Assembly (NCBI GenBank): GCA_043806215.1
Contig: JAZDHD010000318.1
Location: 1-7,065, forward strand
Source: JAVHLK01 sp043806215
Lineage (GTDB): Bacteria > Desulfobacterota > Desulfomonilia > Desulfomonilales > Desulfomonilaceae
Direction of reading: 5' to 3'
DNA: 7,065 bases
Position 1 is the first letter of the stretch; each line of letters begins with the position of its first letter. The notes beneath the pieces are model-generated. The model was not told the DNA's origin and ran no database searches. It saw only the letters and a program-made list of their open reading frames with translations. Positions 1-5,779 of this stretch are shown here, piece after piece. A program made the translations under genes and the position numbers.

Positions 1-149
1 CGGTCGGCGCAATCGAGCGGCAGGTGCTCAAGCACATCGACGGAAGGAAAAACCTGCGATCCGTCTTGTCCAAGTTTGAAGGCACCGAATTGCAGAGAGC
101 GCTATCGTTTCTCTTCACATTGGTGTCGCAGGGGATTGTGACGGTGTAA
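1..149 (+). CDS. C-terminal end of an upstream protein, possibly a small winged-helix-like tail domain (partial)
   Basis: An open frame enters from the left edge and ends at TAA 147-149, giving 48 residues that finish in GIVTV. The visible piece alternates short helices with the pattern IERQVLKHIDG, then SVLSKFEG, then LSFLFTLVSQGIV. An 'IDG...L...GII' layout of this kind is seen in small winged-helix-like tails of DUF4388/PatA-like and PqqD-like signalling proteins of delta-proteobacteria. That resemblance is from memory of the pattern and is not proof. The gene has no visible functional link to the BREX operon, which starts more than 320 bases further on behind its own promoter, so it probably marks the left flank of the defence locus. 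No convincing rho-independent terminator follows the stop codon. The start and the main domains lie outside the window. Confidence 0.6.
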   Translation, partial: VGAIERQVLKHIDGRKNLRSVLSKFEGTELQRALSFLFTLVSQGIVTV

Positions 150-181
150 TACAGTCTCTTGGCCCTCGTACTGTTTTCCCC

Positions 182-199
182 GCCGGTCATGGGCCGGTC
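182..199. repeat. Two direct copies of GCCGGTC with an 11-base period
   Basis: GCCGGTC occurs at 182-188 and again at 193-199, so the copies are offset by 11 bases, about one turn of the helix. Proteins binding both copies would sit on the same DNA face, which is why the repeat is listed. It lies about 200 bases upstream of the likely promoter and could be chance in GC-rich DNA. Confidence 0.3.
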
Positions 200-271
200 T
201 GTCGATACGCGGGGGTTGAAGACCTTCCAAACACCGGCGATCCGATTTCGAAGACTGCCGGCTCATTATTG

Positions 272-283
272 GATCTCCAGATC
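272..283. repeat. Small dyad GATCT-CC-AGATC
   Basis: The five-base arms GATCT (272-276) and AGATC (279-283) are perfect inverted repeats around a CC centre. A second GATC-centred palindrome, CAAGATCTTG, sits 21 bases further on at 305-314. They share the core AGATC/GATCT and could be paired operator half-sites, but short palindromes like these also arise by chance. Confidence 0.25.
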
Positions 284-304
284 TTTACCCCTGTCATCCC
301 CGAT

Positions 305-314
305 CAAGATCTTG
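305..314. repeat. Ten-base palindrome CAAGATCTTG
   Basis: This is a perfect ten-base palindrome in the leader, related in its GATC core to the dyad at 272-283. It has no T-run after it, so it is not a terminator. It could be a binding site for a dimeric regulator; this is only a possibility. Confidence 0.25.
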
Positions 315-399
315 CCGGCCATGCGGGCAGCACATCGGACAGATCCAGAACATTCGCAACGAAAGCTGACCAAACCCAACAAAACCCAAGCCAAACCGA

Positions 400-428
400 T
401 TGACTCCAAAGTGTCCTTGTGGTATGGC
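400..428 (+). promoter_or_regulatory. Candidate sigma-70 promoter of the BREX operon
   Basis: TTGACT at 400-405 matches five of six bases of the -35 consensus. It is followed by an optimal 17-base spacer and TATGGC at 423-428. The -10 hexamer matches only its first three positions, but it is preceded by TG one base upstream (TGG-TATGGC), an extended -10 arrangement that can offset a poor hexamer. Transcription would begin near 434-436, giving a leader of about 40 bases before the helix-turn-helix gene. It is the best promoter-like sequence I found in the leader. Confidence 0.4.
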
Positions 429-443
429 AATCAGACTGTAACT

Positions 444-457
444 CCTTTTTTCAAAGG
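444..457. promoter_or_regulatory. Dyad CCTTT-N4-AAAGG between the likely transcription start and the ribosome binding site
   Basis: CCTTT (444-448) and AAAGG (453-457) are inverted repeats around TTTC. The element starts about ten bases after the predicted transcription start and ends six bases before the AGGAGG. A repressor bound here would block early elongation, and the first gene of the operon encodes a small DNA-binding protein, so an autoregulatory operator is possible. The stem is too weak to act as a terminator. This is speculative. Confidence 0.22.
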
Positions 458-462
458 CCCTG

Positions 463-468
463 AGGAGG
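463..468 (+). promoter_or_regulatory. Ribosome binding site AGGAGG for the helix-turn-helix gene
   Basis: A perfect AGGAGG sits 7 bases before ATG 476 and 4 bases before ATG 473. An in-frame TTG at 470 would be only one base away. The spacing favours ATG 476 as the start, with ATG 473 as the alternative; they differ by one residue. Confidence 0.75.
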
Positions 469-475
469 CTTGATG

Positions 476-697
476 ATGTCGCCCGTTGACGAACGGTGGC
501 TTTCCGTTGACGAGATCGCCGAGTACCTCGGTGTGAGCAAAGACACCGTCTATTCCTGGATCAATGGCCGGGGAATGCCCGCTCATCGAATGGGCAGGCT
601 TTGGAAGTTCAAGCGGAATCAGGTGGACGCCTGGGTGGAATCGGGCGGCGCATCAAACAGAGCTACCGGCGAGCAGCAAGTCACCGGAGAAGATTGA
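476..697 (+). CDS. Excisionase/MerR-type helix-turn-helix protein, first gene of the BREX operon
   Basis: This 73-residue protein is almost entirely one DNA-binding domain of the HTH_17/excisionase type. Residues 9-29 form the helix-turn-helix: LSVDEIAEYLGV is the first helix and SKDTVYSWI the recognition helix. The wing follows with PAHRMGRLWKFKR (residues 35-47), and QVDAWVESGG (49-58) is the closing helix. The last 15 residues are polar and probably disordered. It has no catalytic or ligand domain. Small proteins of this kind are excisionases or recombination factors in phages and transcription regulators in defence and restriction operons. Here there is no integrase nearby, and its stop overlaps the brxA start in TGATG, so co-translation with brxA and a role in controlling the operon are more likely. 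It is not the WYL-domain BrxR and is much too small to resemble it. Family is certain; the function is inferred. Confidence 0.85.
   Translation: MSPVDERWLSVDEIAEYLGVSKDTVYSWINGRGMPAHRMGRLWKFKRNQVDAWVESGGASNRATGEQQVTGED
686..690 (+). promoter_or_regulatory. Ribosome binding site GGAGA that fixes the brxA start
   Basis: GGAGA lies 6 bases before ATG 697. The brxA frame stays open upstream to about 601, but that extension runs inside the helix-turn-helix gene and has no ribosome binding site, so the start at 697 is preferred. Confidence 0.65.
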
Positions 698-1497
698 TGC
701 GGAAACCGAGTCCACAATCGGACGCCCGACATCCGGTTGTGGCGCTGAACCCCGAAGCTTCGTACTCTTCGCGATTGTCCTCGCGGTCCGCCTTATACAC
801 GGACTTGAGAATTCTCTTGGACTCCGCCTCCGGGCTTCTGAAATCTAGTGGTTTCAGGGAACTCGTCATCGAGCGAAACGTGCTGTCGAAAAGGTCGACA
901 TCTGTTCGCAGGAAGACCTGGAAAGAACTCAAGAGCAGGTATCTGTTGGATTCGGAACATCCCTTGTTTGCGGCTTTCTGGGCAGAATGGGTACGATGTG
1001 CATCCGAAGCCGAGAGATCTCAGACCGCCTACTGTCTTCTTGCCCTCAACGATCGATTGGTGGCAGACCTCGGATCAGAGCTACTCCTCCCATTGCTCAG
1101 ACGCGCGCCTCAACCGTTTCGCGTGCAAGATGTCCTTGCCTTCATCAACCGAGCTAAGACCAGGCATCCGGAGACCGCTTCGTGGACGGATAATACGAAA
1201 AGGGCTGTCGCTCAGAAATATACTGCCGGCATTCGCGATTTTGGCCTCGCGAAGGGCACCGTAAACAAGACTACGGTGAGACCGGCACTCTACGGAGCAC
1301 CTGTGCGCTTACTTATCCGTGCGCTGAGAATCGCCGGCAGGAAAGACTTGGAGATTGTTCAGGAGCCTGTTTTCCGCCTGCTCTCCGTGGAAATCAATGG
1401 GGTAATCGGTGCCTTGTCCGAACTCAACAGACAAGGTGCGTTGCGGTTCCGAATGCAGGCAGACGTAGTGGAACTGGAGATCGGGGGCCGGTCCTGA
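697..1497 (+). CDS. brxA: BREX protein BrxA (DUF1819)
   Basis: This is a 266-residue BrxA-family protein, a small core BREX component with two winged-helix-like DNA-binding modules in characterised members; its precise step in defence is unresolved. After a polar N-terminus of about 23 residues, the family-like pattern begins at YSSRLSSRSALYTDLRILL, followed by RELVIERNVLSKRSTSVRR, which matches the 'R..i..eNlL.k.s..R' signature, and then RYLLDSEHPLFAAFW. The later part has an all-helical section and an FRVQDVLAFINRAK stretch, and it ends in a helix plus strand pair (GALSELNRQGALRFRM) typical of a winged helix. At 266 residues it is longer than the roughly 200-residue BrxA of Escherichia type 1 systems and nearer to longer variants I associate with other BREX types. 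It overlaps both neighbours by one base, in TGATG motifs. Identification rests on these patterns together with brxB and brxC immediately downstream. Confidence 0.87.
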   Translation: MRKPSPQSDARHPVVALNPEASYSSRLSSRSALYTDLRILLDSASGLLKSSGFRELVIERNVLSKRSTSVRRKTWKELKSRYLLDSEHPLFAAFWAEWVRCASEAERSQTAYCLLALNDRLVADLGSELLLPLLRRAPQPFRVQDVLAFINRAKTRHPETASWTDNTKRAVAQKYTAGIRDFGLAKGTVNKTTVRPALYGAPVRLLIRALRIAGRKDLEIVQEPVFRLLSVEINGVIGALSELNRQGALRFRMQADVVELEIGGRS

Positions 1498-2030
1498 TGA
1501 ACATGAAGTTTAGAGCGCTGATGGAGATAGTGAAAGAACCGTTGAAACCGGCAGGCGGTATTAAGACCGATAACTCAATCCTGATGATCTATCCGCCGGA
1601 GCGGGAACTCGATTTTCGGGAATACCTGCTGGACAACTTCGTGCCTGAACTTTCCGCCAAAGGCCTATCCTATCGACTGCTCGATCTCACAGGTTTCATT
1701 TTCGAGGGCCTGGACGAGGAGACTATCCTCGATCTTCAAGAGGAGGAGTTTGAGGATTATCGCTGGATGAAGCAGGGCCTCTCGAAACGTTTGGAACGAT
1801 CTCTCATTCGTCGGATCTCAGTCCTGGCCGAGGATGTACCAGGCGGAACGGTTTTCGTCCATTCAACTGTAGCAATATATCCGCTCATTCGTCTCGGAGA
1901 AGTCTTGAAGGAGCTCCGCGACCTTCCCATTCGTTGCGTCATTGCCTTCCCAGGCGAGGAACGCGGGGGCAGGCTTCACTTCATGAACCAACCGGACGGC
2001 GGAAACTACCTCGCCGTGAAACTAGCCTAA
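1497..2030 (+). CDS. brxB: BREX protein BrxB (DUF1788)
   Basis: This 177-residue protein matches the DUF1788/BrxB family, a core BREX component of unknown biochemical role. The N-terminal half contains SILMIYPPERELDFREYL and then LSYRLLDLTGFIFEGL, the usual alternation of strands and helices. The C-terminal half carries the family's most recognisable segments: VFVHSTVAIYPLIRLGEVL with P129 and R132, corresponding to the 'PfvR.s.lL' element, and VIAFPGEE with FPGEE at 151-155, corresponding to the 'fyPGe' element. It closes with GGNYLAVKL, the counterpart of the usual '..YYRAf.l' end. The length is close to family size, so it is complete. ATG 1497 overlaps the brxA stop in TGATG and has only a weak GGGGG at 1483-1487 upstream, so translation is probably coupled to brxA. 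ATG 1503 is an alternative start two codons in. Confidence 0.88.
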   Translation: MNMKFRALMEIVKEPLKPAGGIKTDNSILMIYPPERELDFREYLLDNFVPELSAKGLSYRLLDLTGFIFEGLDEETILDLQEEEFEDYRWMKQGLSKRLERSLIRRISVLAEDVPGGTVFVHSTVAIYPLIRLGEVLKELRDLPIRCVIAFPGEERGGRLHFMNQPDGGNYLAVKLA

Positions 2031-2033
2031 CCC

Positions 2034-2039
2034 AGGAGG
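2034..2039 (+). promoter_or_regulatory. Strong ribosome binding site AGGAGG for brxC
   Basis: AGGAGG lies 8 bases before ATG 2048. It decides between that ATG, the in-frame TTG at 2045 and an out-of-frame ATG at 2041 that would give only 16 residues. It is the strongest internal initiation signal of the operon, which suggests that brxC is translated independently rather than by coupling to brxB. Confidence 0.75.
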
Positions 2040-2047
2040 GATGATTG

Positions 2048-5000
2048 ATGCCCACGGTTCGAGAGATCATAAAGCGAGACATAGGCGTTAAGGTCGAGGG
2101 TGTGGTCAAGGTGTTCGACAAGGCTGCGTTGGCCTCCGAGATGCGAGAGTACGTCGTCACCGACAAGATCGAATCTGAACTGAAGCGTATCTTCGACACC
2201 TTCACGCATGTCGGCGACACATTGCGTCGAGGCGGAACCCCTCGGGACGTCATGGGCATGTGGGTTTCGGGCTTTTTCGGATCGGGGAAATCGCACTTCG
2301 CCAAGGTCCTCGGGTATCTTTTGCAGAACGACCCCATAGAGGACGGTTCGTCTGAAGGTTGCATCGACGTCTTCATGAAGCACCTCTCCGATTCCCCACG
2401 AGGCAAAGATGTCCGCCTGAGACTCGGTGAGGTCAAGCAGAGCACCAGAATCAAGACCATCGCGTTCGAGATCAAGAGTCGCCAATCCTTAAGTAATCCC
2501 AATTCGGTCGGTGAAATCCTGATCGGCGAGTTCTATCGGAGCATTGGTCTTGCGGATAACTTCATCGTAGCTCGAATTGAACGCCGACTTCAAAAACGAG
2601 GCCTCTTCGACCGGCTCGAAAAGCTGTATGAATCCAAATTTGGCGTTCCGTGGAATAGCCCGGATGGTCGCGAAGATCTGATGACGGTTCGCCGTCGCCT
2701 GGCCGAGATACTGCCGGAAATCGAACCCGTTGAGTATCCGGACACCAGAACTGCCAAGAACGCTCTAGGAGACATGTTCCGCCACGAACAACTTACCGCC
2801 GAAGGGATTGCCGACGAGCTTGTGGCTTGGGTGGACAGTCAGAAGCCGGCAGGCGGCAGAGTCTCCCACCTGGTCTTCGTGATCGACGAAATGGGAACCT
2901 TTATCGGTGATTCGAGCGAAAAGATCAGCGAACTTAATGCACTGGCCGAAATGATCGGGAATAAGGGCAAGGGTAAGGTCTGGATAATTGCCACGTCTCA
3001 ACAAGATCTCGAAAAGGTAGTGGATCGCACCAATTTTCAGCCGGCCTTGGTAGGGCGGCTGAACGCCCGTTTCGAACTGAAACCGCATCTCATCTCAGAT
3101 GAGATAAACAAGGTTGTATCAGAGCGTATACTCAAGAAACATCCGTCTCAAGAAAGTGCCCTTAAAGCTATGTTTCAAAGCAATGAGGGGCGTTTGGCGC
3201 AGCTTGCGGATATTAAGTCGAGCAGAAATCTCGGCACGATTGAAGAGCGCGGCTTCATTGATTGCTATCCGTTTCTTCCACATCAGATCCGTCTGGCACA
3301 AGACATTTTTGAGGCTCTTTCAGGATTCCGTATCTCGGGAGGCGTACGCTCCATGATTGCAGTCGTGATGGAGGCGCTTCAAGACCTCTCGGACGAACAG
3401 ATCGGAGTCTTGGTCAGCTTTGATCAGGTTTTCGATGCGGTTGAGAACGACTTGCTCTCCCAAGAGTACCTGGGTGCGTCGGGAGTTCGCTCAATCCGTG
3501 AATCCGACGAACGAGTTTCCAATACATCTGTCGAACCCGCCCGTGTGCTCAAAGTTCTCTGGTTGCTCCAGCAAGTCACCTGGGTGCCTCGTGTTCCCGA
3601 AACGCTCGCCAAACTCCTCATGCGACATATCGACGAGGATTTCGTGCCGCTGCGCGACAAGATTGAGCAAACTTTGGAGGCCCTCCAGGAAGCGGGTTAC
3701 GTTGCAAAGGATGAAGCAACGGGGGAGTGGAAGTTTCTCAACGAACGCGAACGCAGTATCGAACAGGCAATCCAGGAGATGGTCCGACCGAGTGGGCCGA
3801 AGAGTATTGGCGTGGCTTCGGTTCGGAGAACCTCCCAAGAGATCTGCAAGAGCGATCTCGTTACCAAGAAAAAACTCTCAAATTTTACTGTGAGTTACGG
3901 TAAGACCAGCGTTCCTTTCCCGTTTAGCGTGTACCTGGACGGCGAGGCGGTCGATACAGGCGCTGAGTTGGACGTTCATTTCGTCAGTCCCCTGGCAGCA
4001 GGGCGCAAACAAACCAGGGACGAGATCCGGGAGCAGAATCTCGGCGCGGGCATCAAGGGACGCACGGTCTGGTGGGTTGCCGATAATCCGGATACGATTG
4101 AGAATAGATTCAAGCGTTATGAAGCACTAGTGAAGGTTACAGGGGACAAACGGTTCGTCGAGGACCCGTCACGAGACACCCAGGATGCCCTTTCCGAGAA
4201 GCGGAAAGAGCGGGACGATCTTCGCATGGCTTTGGTGAGCGATCTGGAAAAGGCTTTCGTAGGCGGCACGCTCTATTATGGTGGGCAGGAAATTGATCTC
4301 GATGATGAAACAGACCTGAAGAACCTCATCGACAAGTCTCTCACTTCCCTCATCCCCCACGTGTATCCCCGCTTCAGCATAGCCGACAAAGAGTACGATT
4401 TCTCCAAGGATCTTAAGGCGCTACTGAATCCGGCCATGCTGGATCTTCATAAAGTTGCCGTGGATCTTGACCTCTTCGACACTCAGGGAAGTCTCCAGCA
4501 CCAATCCCCGCTGGTGGAGCAGGTACTCGAAGTCGTACGGGATCTAGAAGACGAAGACTTGGACCCCAAGGGAGCACTGCTTCTCGACGCCAAAGACAAT
4601 AAGGGGTTCAAAGGCTTTTCCCGGGCCCCTTTCGGATGGTCTGAAGAGTCGACGAGACTCGTTCTTGCGGCATGCTTCAGGGCCGGAGCCCTTTACCTTG
4701 AGCGACAGACTTCTGCAGGATCGCAGCCGCTCTATGACTACAAGAATACGGCGGACACCTTTTCCAAGATCAGTGAGTTCAAGAAGACCACCTTTAGGAT
4801 CGCCGAAACCAGCCTCTCGGTCGACGAGATCAAGGAAGCAAGCAAGGCACTCATTGCAATGGGAGCCGTCGGTACTCCGGAATCCGGTAATGCTATCGCA
4901 GGGGCGGTCCGCGAACTAGGGCAGATTTTGAAAGCCGGCCTGCAGGATGCTCTGGCACGCAAGGAGCAAGGACTCCCTATTCCTGATGCCATCGTGGGAG

Positions 5001-5779
5001 CAGAAAACTCCCTCAAAGAGCCCACCACGGCAAGAGATCCTACAAGCGCTGTGAAGGCATTTCTGGGTGAGAAGGGTAAATGGATTGCGCTCCACGGTGC
5101 TCTCAACACCCTCAGGAATTTTCTTGATGCCAACAGGCACCACGAGTACGACCTCTCGAGGAAACTGGCCGTCCAGGCTTTGAATCACCCGGTTCCTGCC
5201 GATCATCCTCTATCATCTGACATATCTCAGGCGCTCGCAGACATGGAAGCGCTCATAGACTCCGAAGAGGTCATCGAGCGCTGGGCTGATTTCCGAAGTG
5301 CCTATGAACAGGCCTTTGACGCTTACCGGACGGCTTATTTGGAAGTCTACGGACGAGTCGGGACTGAGGTGGAAAAAGCTCTCGCCCAAATCAAGGCGTC
5401 CAAGGCTTACGCGGAAGCGCCGTCTCCGCAACGTGGTGACGTTATAGACAACATCTTCGGCCCCGGCAAGGCGTGCGATTGCCCTGACATCTCCCTGCCG
5501 ACGGCTTCTTCACTCCTCGATGCCGCGGCAAAGAGAAGCCTCGGTTCGCTCGAATTAGCTCTGGTGGCTCTCCCAAACTATTACGCACGAGTATTGGAAG
5601 CTTTGAGCGATCTTGCACAGCCTATTTCAGAGGAAGAAAAGACGTTAGTGTGGCGTGCAAGTGAAAAGCTCGCCGGCAAACGGCTCTCCACGCCGGACGA
5701 AGTGGACAACGTGTTCGGGGAAGTCGCCGAGGAGCTGAAGGAGCTCATCAGAGAAGGTCACACGGTGATGTTGAAATGA
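2048..5779 (+). CDS. brxC: BREX P-loop ATPase BrxC
   Basis: This is a complete 1243-residue BrxC/PglY-type ATPase, within the family's usual 1100-1300 residues. BrxC is the large core ATPase of BREX; it is thought to act with PglX and PglZ in recognising unmodified DNA and blocking phage replication. The Walker A motif GFFGSGKS is at 75-82, preceded by MWVSG and followed by HFAK, as in the family. Walker B LVFVIDE is at 275-281 with D280 and E281. KVWIIATSQQDL near 310-320 is the sensor-1-like strand. After the AAA+ region comes a winged-helix-like stretch around residues 510-580, then mixed and helical regions. APFGW at 860-864 corresponds to the 'PYGW' element of the family's C-terminal half. 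The last 350 residues are mostly helical, with a CDC pair (C1143, C1145) near the end. No ATPase residue is missing. The stop overlaps the pglX start in ATGA. Confidence 0.95.
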   Translation: MPTVREIIKRDIGVKVEGVVKVFDKAALASEMREYVVTDKIESELKRIFDTFTHVGDTLRRGGTPRDVMGMWVSGFFGSGKSHFAKVLGYLLQNDPIEDGSSEGCIDVFMKHLSDSPRGKDVRLRLGEVKQSTRIKTIAFEIKSRQSLSNPNSVGEILIGEFYRSIGLADNFIVARIERRLQKRGLFDRLEKLYESKFGVPWNSPDGREDLMTVRRRLAEILPEIEPVEYPDTRTAKNALGDMFRHEQLTAEGIADELVAWVDSQKPAGGRVSHLVFVIDEMGTFIGDSSEKISELNALAEMIGNKGKGKVWIIATSQQDLEKVVDRTNFQPALVGRLNARFELKPHLISDEINKVVSERILKKHPSQESALKAMFQSNEGRLAQLADIKSSRNLGTIEERGFIDCYPFLPHQIRLAQDIFEALSGFRISGGVRSMIAVVMEALQDLSDEQIGVLVSFDQVFDAVENDLLSQEYLGASGVRSIRESDERVSNTSVEPARVLKVLWLLQQVTWVPRVPETLAKLLMRHIDEDFVPLRDKIEQTLEALQEAGYVAKDEATGEWKFLNERERSIEQAIQEMVRPSGPKSIGVASVRRTSQEICKSDLVTKKKLSNFTVSYGKTSVPFPFSVYLDGEAVDTGAELDVHFVSPLAAGRKQTRDEIREQNLGAGIKGRTVWWVADNPDTIENRFKRYEALVKVTGDKRFVEDPSRDTQDALSEKRKERDDLRMALVSDLEKAFVGGTLYYGGQEIDLDDETDLKNLIDKSLTSLIPHVYPRFSIADKEYDFSKDLKALLNPAMLDLHKVAVDLDLFDTQGSLQHQSPLVEQVLEVVRDLEDEDLDPKGALLLDAKDNKGFKGFSRAPFGWSEESTRLVLAACFRAGALYLERQTSAGSQPLYDYKNTADTFSKISEFKKTTFRIAETSLSVDEIKEASKALIAMGAVGTPESGNAIAGAVRELGQILKAGLQDALARKEQGLPIPDAIVGAENSLKEPTTARDPTSAVKAFLGEKGKWIALHGALNTLRNFLDANRHHEYDLSRKLAVQALNHPVPADHPLSSDISQALADMEALIDSEEVIERWADFRSAYEQAFDAYRTAYLEVYGRVGTEVEKALAQIKASKAYAEAPSPQRGDVIDNIFGPGKACDCPDISLPTASSLLDAAAKRSLGSLELALVALPNYYARVLEALSDLAQPISEEEKTLVWRASEKLAGKRLSTPDEVDNVFGEVAEELKELIREGHTVMLK
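5764..5769 (+). promoter_or_regulatory. Ribosome binding site GGTGAT for pglX, inside the end of brxC
   Basis: GGTGAT lies 6 bases before ATG 5776 and matches the 3' part of the extended Shine-Dalgarno consensus AGGAGGTGATC. Together with the ATGA stop-start overlap it supports the chosen start of pglX and suggests translational coupling to brxC. Confidence 0.5.

Larger units (their letters stand above)
150..475. other. Intergenic leader of the BREX operon, no gene seen
   Basis: This stretch of about 325 bases separates the upstream gene from the helix-turn-helix gene. An open frame from TTG 159 to 473 exists, but it has no ribosome binding site, an unnatural Pro/Arg/Ser-rich composition and no family resemblance, so I do not call it a gene. 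I see no tRNA cloverleaf and no hairpin followed by a T-run. What it does hold is a candidate promoter at 400-428, a strong ribosome binding site at 463-468, a direct repeat at 182-199 and three small dyads at 272-283, 305-314 and 444-457. A regulatory role for the region is inferred. Confidence 0.6.

Noticed and set aside
182..235. Possible terminator after the upstream gene (GCCGGTC repeat, TTGAAG-AC-CTTC-CAA)
   Set aside because: The GCCGGTC copies are direct rather than inverted repeats, the second stem is short and bulged, and neither is followed by a T-run.
159..473. Open frame of 104 codons in the leader
   Set aside because: It starts at TTG without a ribosome binding site, has a composition typical of non-coding GC-rich DNA, resembles no family, and covers the likely promoter.
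601..696. Upstream extension of the brxA frame by 32 codons
   Set aside because: It overlaps the helix-turn-helix gene in another frame and has no ribosome binding site; ATG 697 has GGAGA at good spacing and a TGATG coupling overlap.
2041..2091. ATG 2041 as a start after the AGGAGG
   Set aside because: It lies one base from the ribosome binding site and its frame ends after 16 codons; ATG 2048 is 8 bases away and opens the full brxC.
1981..2502. Minus-strand open frames of 152-173 codons opposite the start of brxC
   Set aside because: They are antisense shadows of brxB and brxC, with low-complexity Ser/Arg/Pro-rich translations and no family resemblance.
3420..3893. Plus-strand 157-codon frame inside brxC
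   Set aside because: It is a shifted-frame shadow of the intact brxC reading frame, with Arg/Ser-rich composition and no start signal.
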